NCBI GenBank assembly: GCA_963281255.1
Contig: OY725489.1
Span: 6,944,523 to 7,008,522, forward strand
Length of the DNA stretch: 64,000 bases
Source of the DNA: Aphrocallistes beatrix
Taxonomy: Eukaryota > Porifera > Hexactinellida > Sceptrulophora > Aphrocallistidae
Reading direction: 5' to 3'
Below are positions 55,551 through 64,000 of the stretch, piece after piece; the first letter of the stretch is position 1; every line of letters begins with the position of its first letter. A program made the position numbers and the translations under genes. Below the pieces are notes generated by a model. The model had not been told where the DNA came from and did no database searches. It saw only the letters and a program-made list of their open reading frames with translations.

Positions 55551-57722
55551 CAGGTACACCAATCTCTCCAAACTTCACTGTGCTTCTTTTCGATTACTAA
55601 AATTGTTAAATGAACCAATTTTCGACGGCAAGACCCTTCAAAGAAACTTTTACTTAACCCTGGGTGACTTTTAATTTTGAGAAATAATTCATACATAATG
55701 CTAACAGATTGATAGACAATTTCGGATGGATAATTAAGTGAACCTCTATCTAGCATGTCAATCAATGAAAAACCTGTGTCATTGTATACCTGAATATCAT
55801 TTGGAGAAGTTAAAAACTTTTTACAGTCTAGACATTCTCTTGATTGTTTTAGGTAAGAAAATATGGCATACCCTGCGACATAATTTAGACAGTCTATCTG
55901 TGAACTATTAAAAACACAATTTGGGATTCCCTTAATTTCATTTAGATAGTATTCAAAATCAAAATGAGCATGTTTTTCTTCTTCTTCACTACTATCCCAT
56001 ATGAACCCTTTTAAGTATTCTTTAAGAGATAAGGGTTTATCTATCGTTGGGGATTGTTGTTTGATGGAAAAAAAACTTGAGAACATTTGATAACTGAAGC
56101 CGACGTTCACTTTCTAGAATTTGACAAAAAGATATGTGGTAATGTGAACCAGACATTTGCCGATAGAGGCCAAAGTGGTGTTCCAAAGAGTCATTTTGAA
56201 TTCTGGATGTTAATAAATATTCAAAACCACATTCTTTGGTTAGTCTCAGAAGTAAAATGGGGAGAGCAATACAGGTATGCCTAAAACTAGTAAAGGTTTG
56301 TGGTGTCAGTTTCCCTCTCGAAACAGGTATTTGCCTCCAACAATCTAACCAGTATACAATGTTTTCCAAAAAGGTTATTCTGTCATCATCTAAAACCAGT
56401 GGAGCCATATCTTGGTTATTAAATCGAATATTTTTCCCAACCCAATTGACATTGAAAATATTCCAAACTTTATTTATCAAATTTAGTAATTCGACTGTCT
56501 GGTGAGTAAGGTTACGCTCATTGGAGTAATTTAATAGCCCTGCAGCTGTCGTTTCATGAAAAAAGAGCCAAGCTTAAGTTTTGACGTTCCAACTTTGATG
56601 GCCAACAAGCTTTGGAAGTTAATTTTGGAGCTATCTTAAGGATCGAGAATTTGTCTGCCTTATACATATTTCTAATATCCTCAAATACAGCCGAACAAAT
56701 TGGAGGACATATGGAACTAGTCGTACCCATAGGGTTCAGTGTAATGCCAGTAATAGGTATATAAATTATTACCTGATTGCAAACTGGATTCGTAGCATTA
56801 GCTAGTGTTTGAGTACAGTCGCTAAATCGAGGAAATATAAATGTCTTTTCATAATCTTTCAGATTAAGCCAGTTGTTACGGATTGATTTAATAATATGGA
56901 CGATATCAAAAAATACTTATAATACAAGATTTCGAGCTGGATTACAAGGGTGTTCAACTTTTGGCTGTAATGTTTTGCCGTCGTGAGAAAATAATTTAAA
57001 TAAACTAACGTTCAAGGCATAATTGTCAGTACAAATTGCTTCAACCAATAAATTACAGCTTTCGATATCAATAATAGTGTTTTGAATTATTGGGTAAAGC
57101 TCCGTTGCAGAAGAGGACCCGAGGGGAATTAGCCTTACAATTGTGGAAAATTTTTTCATTAAACTTGAAATCATCATTGCAAACACAGTAGTTGCAGGGT
57201 CTCGTGGGTTTTCAATAGAACCTAAAACTCTACCAAAAACACCAACCGTTTCTTCGTTGTCTGCCAAACTCTTTGAAAAAGCCTCCTCCATCCTCAGCTG
57301 CTCTTTGTCTTCTTTCGATAGCCTCTTCGTCTTGATATTGTGATCAGTGAGATAAGGAGGGCAATTGGGGAATATGCAAGGCACTGCGTTTTCCTTCAAA
57401 GCCACTCTGTCCTTCAGAACTGTCACTGTGCATTGTCCATCAAAATATTCAAAAGTACTGTCAATGTCATGCTCTTTGAAATGAATGATGCATACCTGAG
57501 AGGAGAGGTGGGCAAATACTACACTGAGGGAAGATTTGAATAAGACAATAACAAACTATTACTAACCTTCAATTGCTTGTTATTCTGGTAGTCAGCTTTG
57601 GGTCTTGGGATTGCTCTGAACCATTTTTCACGCAATTCTTGATCTTTCGGGAAGTTGAATGAGGTGGTGAATCCAGCTTGACTTTTATAGTTGGATTTAC
57701 AACCAGGCACAATGCAGGCCAT
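55551..57722 (-). pseudogene. P-like THAP transposase gene, interrupted
   Basis: Exon 1 (57722-57567): MACIVPGCKSNYK, the first THAP ligands. Exon 2 (from 57495): VCIIHFKEHD completes C-x2-H, then CIFPNCPPYL, a coiled segment and STIVRLIPLGSSSATELYPI. A TAA lies at 56917. Then DIVHIIKSIRNNWLN, FEDIRNMYK, NDSLEHHFGLYRQMSGSHYH, YVAGYAIFSYLK and WRDWCTCAVP. The last stretch is cut by the 54962-55542 MITE; the sequence beyond it (54953 downward) continues the protein. The region with the first catalytic Asp (compare KILLDEVQIKPS at 18.5 kb) is missing, joined as VLGSIENPRDP. It is broken by at least one stop and the insertion. Confidence 0.85.
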
Positions 57723-58002
57723 GTTAGAGCAAAGAAATTCGTGTGAGTATAGTAATGAATGTATAAGTAGAGATAGTAGAAGTTTGAAATAACAACTTAA
57801 TAGTAGGCATGCTTATATAGTGTGTAATATTCAGTACGATTTTTGGCGCCTAAAATTCAGCCAATCAAAATTGAGCAATTATAACTATACTAGTTAGTCT
57901 ATAGTCCACGTTTTTTGAACCGCGCCATTGCCTTAGTGTATAGAATGCTATGGATTAGCCTAAAATCGTTAACCTTGCAGAATAGACCTTAAGAATGTAT
58001 TA

Positions 58003-58175
58003 CAGTAGAACCGCAATAAGTGGGGTCCCGAGATGGCGATATACCTTCTTCTCCATTTCCCACTTATAATTTTGTACAATAATCACAAAGTATTCAGCCA
58101 AAATTGTTTGAATAAATCCAAATACAGTAGATATTGGATATAGTGATATTTTTCTCTGTTTGAAGTGTCCTAGAC
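58003..58175. mobile_element. Solo left end of a TA-type MITE
   Basis: TA then CAGTAGAACCGCAATAAGTG. No matching right end was found. It is followed by the hAT-type MITE. Confidence 0.35.
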
Positions 58176-58719
58176 CAGTGGTTCCCAACCCCGGGGTAAT
58201 TACCCCAAGTGGGGTAATTTGAAGATTTTCGAGGGGTAATGGAGTGCTTCTTTATCTTTATAATTCAGGTCAGAATTTGTTATTATTATTTCAGCATAAA
58301 TTTTCTGTTATTCGTTTTGCAGGATATTAATGGTTTCTAATTGGCTTCATACTGTGAATTATAAACTAATATTGACTAAACGTGTTTGAAGGTATTCCTG
58401 TGATAAATTTATATTGGTTATTATTATATATTACCTACAGAAAAACTTACCGCCGGATTTTCGTCTTTGCTTGCCATAAAAACCAAGCAACGCAATAAAT
58501 TAGATTGCGAGGGGGATCTGCGATGTGTATTGAGCAAAATGGAACCTCATTTGACAGATTAGTGGAAAAAACAGAAACAAGTTTCCCATTGAACATATAA
58601 TATTCAAATTTAAATTAATAAACGTGATACATCTGATACATTGCCTCCTCAATTCGGGGTAGTAGGGTTAACAGTGTCGAACAACGGGGTAATAACAATA
58701 ATAAGGTTGGGAACCGCTG
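58176..58719. mobile_element. hAT-type MITE
   Basis: Ends CAGTGGTTCCCAACC and GGTTGGGAACCGCTG, with TCCTAGAC duplicated exactly at 58168-58175 and 58720-58727. 544 bp, no ORF. CAGNGGTTC-type ends are typical of Charlie-like hATs. Confidence 0.95.
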
Positions 58720-58749
58720 TCCTAGACAATGACAATGCCATACTAATTA

Positions 58750-59160
58750 TTGGATAGAGTCAGGGTTGGGTTCAATTACAGTTTTTCAATTATAATTACG
58801 GTACCTTGAAATTTAAATTACAATTATAATTATAATTACGATGTCCATAGAATATTAATTACAATAATGATTGAGAATCTACAATTGTTTTATTAGATTT
58901 TTTGTATAATATATTGTATTGAAAATTGTGAAGAATTATGAATTCTTTAATTAAATGAATTATTCAAAATCTCAAACATTAGTGCAGATTCTACTATGCT
59001 CCAAAGTGGTTAAAAGGTTGCTCATGTTATATATCACCAACATTGTTCAGTCCCTAAGCGAAATATCAAATATTTGTTCATTACATATTTAGTTTCAAAA
59101 TTTTAGTTATTCATTGATAGTACATGAATTAGTCAACTTAGGAATTGTATTACTTGTACT
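58750..59160. other. No gene seen
   Basis: AT-rich, including a TTACAATTATAATTATAATT run at 58790-58850. No ORF of interest. Confidence 0.5.
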
Positions 59161-59166
59161 AGAGCA

Positions 59167-60325
59167 TTCAAAAAGTCTTGCGGGTCATATTACAAAAGTA
59201 AATGTATGCACTATAGAGACTAATGTAGTAGATTTTTTATTCAAAGTAATCCCCTCCTACTGATATAGACTTTCTCAATCTTTCAACCCACTGAACAAAC
59301 ACTTTTCTGTCAGGGTTACCATACGTCCTTTTTTAGAAAGGACAGTCCTTCTTTTTTGCTACCTGTCCTTTTTAAAATATGCTGTCCTTTTTGTCCTTTT
59401 TTTCGCTTTTTGTCCTTATTGTACTTTTTTTTCGCTTTTTGTCCTTTTTGTTCTTATAAACTCATTCTTGTCCTTTTACGTTTTACTTGTAGATTATATA
59501 CTAGAATGGCTATCATGATGATTTAGCATATTTTGGAAATCGAAACCCTAGGTGAGAATTTACATATATGTCCGCAGCTTAACATAAAAATTCAAACTGA
59601 TATCTCTTAAACTCAGGTCTGTACACCACATACGGCCGGACACCAGCACTCATTTTAGAACTGTGCTACTATAACATTATATTGGATCAGAGATCCAATA
59701 TAATGTTGTAGAAGCACACAAAAAACATTCAAAACAATTCCTTGGGGTGCTAGCACCCAGACAGCCATTATTGTCGTTCGCTACGCTCTCTCTTTACATC
59801 GTTTTTCTAAATCTTCGATCTATCCCTGAGTGTCCTTTTTTTATGACTGAGGAGATGGCAACTCTGTTTTCTGTACTCTCTGGATTTGATGGATTTGAAG
59901 TACTGGTATACAGCAGTTCCTAGTGCTTGTCTCGTGTCAAATTCTTTACCCTGGAGATATATTTTCAACTTTGGAAAGAGCCTAAAATCACAGAGAGCTA
60001 GGTCTGGTGAGTATGAAGGGTGAGGAAGTAATTCTATCATCTCGGGTTCCAAAATATTATTGGTAAGCTTGGCTGTGTGGGAACTGGAGTTATCAATCAA
60101 TAATTTATACCACTCATTCCAGCCTTTGTATGAGCCTCATTTTCAAGTTTGGTAGGATTTTTAGAGTAAATAGGTCGCATTGATAGATTTACCACTCTCA
60201 GAAGGTAATTGTAATACAATAGCGCAACTATTGAAGAAATTGTGTACATTACCTCCACGATCGCATTTTATACCTGCTATATGGAATGGAAAACGGTACC
60301 CAAGTCTCATCGCCAGTTATAATTT
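59167..60325 (-). pseudogene. Mariner transposase (DD34D) split by a hAT-type MITE
   Basis: From right to left: GDETWVPFSIPYSRYK at about 60320, then after a degraded part SWYKLLIDNSSSHT, PSYSPDLALCDFRLFPKLK (34 residues between the last two Asp), AVYQYFKSI. The MITE (59311-59866) intervenes, and then the C-terminus VFVQWVERLRKSISVGGDYF is read from 59310 down. The N-terminal part is missing beyond 60325. Dead. Confidence 0.85.
59311..59866. mobile_element. hAT-type MITE inside the mariner
   Basis: Ends CAGGGTTACCATACGTCC and GATGGCAACTCTG (inverse CAGAGTTGCCATC). TTTTCTGT is duplicated exactly at 59303-59310 and 59867-59874. The left side is rich in GTCCTTTTT repeats. Confidence 0.93.
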
Positions 60326-60344
60326 CTGATAATTTCTTTTGATG

Positions 60345-60480
60345 ATTGTTGCATCATATGTGAAGCATATTAATATACACATTCTCTTAGTTTCAGCCTT
60401 CTATCACTTAAAATGGCTGAGTTATGTTCGAAAAACTGAAATTTCTAATTATAAAAATGTCGGTCGACAGACCGATAATG
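60345..60480 (+). repeat. Repeat family A body fragment
   Basis: GTTGCATCATATGTGAAGC and GCCTTCTATCACTTAAAATG resemble the middle of family A read from the minus strand. Both edges are missing. Confidence 0.5.
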
Positions 60481-60738
60481 CAGCTCCAGGAAGTAGCTCG
60501 AAGGAACATGAAATGTGAATATCGGAATACATCGGGAAATACTCATTTTAGGGCATTCTAAGTGTGAAATTTGGAATCTACATATTAAAATACCTTATAA
60601 TAGCCGTTGAGAGCTCGCATTTAGCTTAAAATAAGAGTTTTTCAATAGGTGTGAAAATATGTATATATGAGTATTTAATAGCTCATAAAATATCCACATT
60701 ATTTCTTTCAAAGTGTGAAAATCGGAATCTACATAGTA

Positions 60739-60926
60739 CAGTCGACTCCGCTTAATAGGGCCACTGTTTAATCGGGTCAGCCGCTTAATCGGGCCACTTT
60801 TGGCAGGACCGGAATAGCTCTCACACATAGAAGCTAATACAAAATATTTTCGGTTAATAGGGTCCTCCGCTTAATCGGGGCAAAATGTCCTCTGACCGAT
60901 GTGGTCCTATTAAGCGGAGTCGACTG
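60739..60926. mobile_element. Pogo-type MITE in the satellite
   Basis: Ends CAGTCGACTCCGCTTAATAG and CTATTAAGCGGAGTCGACTG are exact inverses, flanked by TA. Same word (GCTTAATCGGG) as the 25036 MITE. Confidence 0.92.
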
Positions 60927-61203
60927 TATTTAAATATCATATATTAGCCGTTGAGAACTCGGTTTTAGCTCAAAATACGATTTTTTTTCAAAAGGTGTGA
61001 AACTATGTATACATACATATGTTAGAAACTCATAAAATACTTAGATTACCACTTTCAAAGTGTGAAAATCGGAATCTACATATTAAAATATCCTATATTA
61101 ACCGTTGAGAACTCGCATCTAGCTCAAAATAAAACTTTTTTAAAAGGTGTGAAAATATGTATATATCAATATGTTAATAACTCATAAAATATTCATGTTA
61201 TTA

Positions 61204-61506
61204 CTCTAGGGGTCCGAATAAACGGGCCCCCCGCTTAATAATTTTTGAAAAAATTTCCATCCCCCCCGCCTATTCCAACCCACCCGTTTATTAAATTTTA
61301 TACTAATTGAAACTTTTTTACCAAACCATAGTTTCTGACTTGATGTTCTGAATCAGTTAGAATTATCTACTATAATATTGTACTTTATTCTAATTACGTA
61401 CTCTAGGGGTCCGAATAAACGGGGCCCCCCCCGCTTATTAATTTTTGAAAAGATTTCCACCCCTCCCCGCTTATTCCAACCCCCCCGTTTATTCGGACCC
61501 CTAGAG
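61204..61506. mobile_element. TA-flanked MITE with internal duplication
   Basis: Ends CTCTAGGGGTCCGAATAAAC and GTTTATTCGGACCCCTAGAG are exact inverses with TA outside. The left end and its C-tracts recur inside at 61402, as if two copies had fused. Confidence 0.85.
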
Positions 61507-61654
61507 TACTTTCAAAGCGCGAAAATCGGTATTACATGGTGAAATACCCTACATTAGTCGTTAAGATCTTGCTTATATCTTTAAATAAAGCTTTGCAGTG
61601 GTGGTGTTAAAATATGAATATATACTTATAAAAACTGGAAGTGATAAGATTTTG

Positions 61655-61700
61655 CATACATACATACATACATACATACATACATACATACATACATACG
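61655..61700. repeat. (CATA)n microsatellite
   Basis: About ten tandem CATA units; the motif is the complement of the array at 63222 and shares the GGACGGACG flank. Confidence 0.95.
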
Positions 61701-61777
61701 GACGGACGAGATACTCCGTCCATGCCATAAGGGCATCTCCCTATAGGAGCTGCACTAAAAAAAAGGTGACAAACAAT

Positions 61778-62077
61778 GACGTCCCTTACTGATCCTAAAA
61801 CTGTGTGTAACGGCCATCACCTGTCTATAACGGCCACTACCTGTCTAACGGCCACCACCTTTTTCACTTTTTTATGTGTTTATTACAGGACCTGTTACGA
61901 ACGATAAACAAGTTTCTTGTAATTACTTCAAGTAATAGATTTCTAAAAACTTGATATTTATTGCATTACATAGATACCTTTGGGGATTAAGACAATCACC
62001 TGTATATAACGGTCACCTGTGTATAACGGCCAATTTTGTCCAGTCCCTTGGGTGGCCGTTATACACAGGTTCCACTG
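61778..62077. mobile_element. Copy of the 53116 MITE, truncated on one side
   Basis: Ends with GGCCGTTATACACAGGTTCC and ACTG followed by TA. TCCCTTACTGATCCTAAAAC near 61782 matches the interior of the 53116 copy in reverse. The left terminus is absent. Confidence 0.75.
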
Positions 62078-62092
62078 TATATATACGTATAT

Positions 62093-62745
62093 TCTTACTA
62101 TTTAAACTCGATTAATGTTTGTGTATGTATATATATATATATATATATCAGGGTATTATACAGCCTTCCAGAGATACGCTCCTAATTTAAAATTTCTAAA
62201 TTTTCATACGCCTAAATCGCTAAATAATATTATAATATTGGGTAAATTGGGTATTTTTCTGAATTTTTACGCTCCTAAACACTTTGCAGCTTAAAATCAT
62301 ACGCCTAAAGGAGCGTCTCGCGCTCCTAGATAATTCCTTGATATATATATATCTGTAACGAATTGATTGAGGAAACTGTCAGGCCCAGAAAGCTGATTTT
62401 TGTCATGTGGGAGTTTTTTGGCTATGGCTCCAGTAAGTTCTGAGCTCAGACGAAAATGTAGACTCATCATGGAATTATGACGTCATTGTCACATTTCTAA
62501 AAGTTAAGCAATACAGTTATTCGAGCATTAATCAGCCATTATAGGAGATAGAAGGCTGAAATTTTATTAGAATCTGTATACGAACATATCTCACATATGA
62601 TGCAACTATCATCAAAAAATGATGACTCATCACTTTGTTATGACGTCATCATTACTCTTCAAAATTTTAAAAATTGATAAATTAGGTGATTTTCCGTGCG
62701 ATATAGATTATAACAGTAGGACAGACGTATTTAGAGATGTTATCT
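62093..62745 (+). repeat. Repeat family A copy with nested MITE, 3' tail missing
   Basis: The 5' module (TTTAAACTCGATTAATG) is at 62101, then a TA tract, the 62149-62340 MITE, and the body from CTGTAACGAATTGATTGAGG. It stops at GATGTTATCTC where a GC-rich hAT-like end begins. Confidence 0.8.
62149..62340. mobile_element. Small hAT-type MITE in a TA tract
   Basis: Ends CAGGGTATTAT and ATAATTCCTTG, with ATATATAT on both sides (which the surrounding TA tract would also give by chance). ACGCTCCTAA-type repeats inside. Confidence 0.6.
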
Positions 62746-62748
62746 CCA

Positions 62749-62840
62749 GGGGCGTCGGAAGCGGGGGGGATGGGGGTGATTCATCCCCCCCATAATTTAA
62801 ACGAGGGGGGATTATCCCCCCCACGCGTAATCGCGATTTG
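62749..62840. mobile_element. Solo hAT-type end
   Basis: CAGGGGCGTCGGAAGCGGGG followed by G- and C-tracts. No partner end was recognised. Confidence 0.45.
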
Positions 62841-63220
62841 ATAGTAACAAATTTCAAATTTCTTAGCTTGAATAGGAAATCTCATACACCAGTCTGCAAT
62901 TTGAAAACTGGTTTGAAGCCTGATACTTTAAATCATAGAATATGTTGATGATTGAAACCTTGTTATGTGTGTATACATAACTGATAATTTATAAAATTGT
63001 TTTCCATTTGTTTCATATCTGCTGTGATGAAAAAGTACACTATTACTGAGACATTAGTAATGATTCAACTTAATATAAATTAACTCAGATTACGATTTTA
63101 TCATTGATTTGTTGTTTCTGTGCTTAATTAATTTCGACGATTTCTAAAAACTACAATAAAGAAACATGACCTGTCCATCTGGTAGTAATAATCGTAAGAG
63201 ACATCGAGTATCTCGTCCGT
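62840..63220. other. No gene seen
   Basis: AT-rich sequence between the solo hAT end and the tetranucleotide array. Confidence 0.5.
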
Positions 63221-63221
63221 C

Positions 63222-63317
63222 CGTATGTATGTATGTATGTATGTATGTATGTATGTATGTATGTATGTATGTATGTATGTATGTATGTATGTATGTATGT
63301 ATGTATGTATGTATGTC
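63222..63317. repeat. (TATG)n microsatellite
   Basis: About 24 uninterrupted units. Long ORFs on both strands across it are artefacts of the repeat. Confidence 0.97.
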
Positions 63318-63447
63318 CGTACGCGCGTTACTGCGAAATCTACCAGTCCGGTTTTACCAAATATCGCATGCAGGATCTCTTTATGGTGTAGATGTGCACC
63401 GTCAACATTTTTTCGCAAAATCTCATCACTTCCGGTTTTTATAAGTA

Positions 63448-63990
63448 CAAGCGCGCTTCGCTTGCTTGCGCTGTGCGGCTGGGGGACACTTCGTGTCCGC
63501 CAGAGGCTCCCTTCGGTCGCCTGGAGGTGACATTGGTTAATTATAAGGGAGATAACATCTCTAAATATGTCCATCTTAGTGTTGAAACCGATTTCACTCG
63601 AAAAATCACCAAATTTGTCAATTTTAAAAATTTTGATGCGTAATGATGACGTCATAACAAAGTGATGATTCATCATTTTTTGATGAAAGTCGCATCATAT
63701 GTGAGGTATGTTAGTATACAGATTCTATTAAAATTTCAGCCTTCTATCTCCTATAATGGCTGAGTTATGCCCGAATAACTGTGTTGCTTAACTTTTAAAA
63801 ATGTGACAATGACGTCATAATTCCATGATGAGTCGATATTTTGCTCTGAACTCAGAACTTACTGGAGCCATAGCCAAAAGACTCCCACATGCCAAAAATC
63901 AGCCTTCTGCGCCCGGCAGTTTCTTCAATCAATTCGTTACAGATATATATATATATATATATATATACAATAATCGAGTTTTAGTAATAG
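63448..63990 (-). repeat. Repeat family A, full-length copy
   Basis: Minus-strand orientation: 5' module CTTACTATTACTAAAACTCG near 63990, TA tract, CTGTAACGAATTGATTGAAG near 63930, and hairpin tail ending at 63448. The ORF 63128-63676 is an artefact. Confidence 0.88.
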
Positions 63991-64000
63991 TAAGGATATA

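Larger units (their letters stand above)
53698..57952 (-). mobile_element. 4.25-kb P-like element with 8-bp target duplication
   Basis: The left end (ACAGCATTCTATACACTAAG) and the inverse of the right end (CATAGCATTCTATACACTAA) start inverted repeats of about 65 bp. GATTAGCC flanks both sides (53690-53697 and 57953-57960). The CATAG start matches the 8897-9910 element. The element carries a THAP-transposase gene on the minus strand and two nested MITEs. Confidence 0.9.
60565..61640. repeat. Satellite of about 145 bp, invaded by two MITEs
   Basis: AGTGTGAAAATCGGAATCTA recurs at about 60568 (diverged), 60710, 61056 and 61513, and after removing the MITEs the spacing is 140-155 bp. Each unit also has CCGTTGAGAACTCG and GGTGTGAAAATATGTATATA. 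Confidence 0.75.

Noticed and set aside
54905-55578. Long ORFs on both strands (191, 120, 90 and 72 residues)
   Set aside because: They come from the 15-bp tandem repeat in the hAT-type MITE; length is a multiple of three so no frame is stopped.
63128-63676. 182-residue minus ORF and two MYVC-type + ORFs
   Set aside because: They cross the TATG microsatellite and repeat A; no protein family.

Overview
The window is AT-rich nuclear DNA from an intron-containing eukaryote, most likely an invertebrate metazoan. The evidence is an animal-type STT3B oligosaccharyltransferase gene, a three-exon DNase II gene and NHL beta-propeller genes, set among many DNA transposons (P-like, PIF/Harbinger, Tc1/mariner, hAT-type, pogo-type and Ginger-like). 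The family mix suits an early-branching or marine invertebrate such as a sponge or cnidarian, but nothing here fixes the species. There is one 200-base assembly gap (23653-23852). I saw no CRISPR array, rRNA or tRNA, and no bacterial operon.

Host genes. An STT3B-like gene runs on the + strand from 1652 to at least 17495 in five recognisable exons. It contains a 12.6 kb intron packed with transposons, and its 5' and 3' exons are not in view. A complete DNase II gene lies at 48522-51683 (+), with a mariner element in intron 1. Two intact NHL-repeat genes (44927-45832 and 52113-52997, both -) and two broken NHL copies (39440-40306 and 42155-42335, both -) form a cluster around DNase II.

Mobile DNA by region. 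0-17.5 kb: a Tc1 remnant, gypsy-type pol remnants, a 1 kb P-like element inserted in another P-like THAP gene, several copies of two related repeat families (called A and B here) that end in the same GC-rich hairpin module, foldback palindromes, and a Ginger-type MITE. 18-24 kb: a decayed P-like transposase, a Harbinger element with transposase and Myb-like gene, a 128-bp satellite running into the gap, and a mariner remnant. 25.8-38.7 kb: a four-level nest. An outer inverted-repeat element contains a Ginger-like element (integrase plus OTU protease), which contains a 6.15 kb P-like element with an exact 8-bp target duplication, which contains a reverse-oriented element coding for a 2A ribosome-skipping peptide, an unrecognised transposase-like protein and a second OTU protease. 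40-48 kb: MITEs and repeats A, B and C. 53.7-58 kb: a 4.25 kb P-like element, itself hit by a hAT-type MITE and a TA-flanked MITE. 58-64 kb: hAT-type MITEs, a mariner split by a hAT-type MITE, a 145-bp satellite invaded by MITEs, tetranucleotide arrays and two further copies of repeat A.

Most transposase genes are broken by stops or frameshifts. The functional content appears to be the host genes. The most unusual part is the nested 2A/OTU element.
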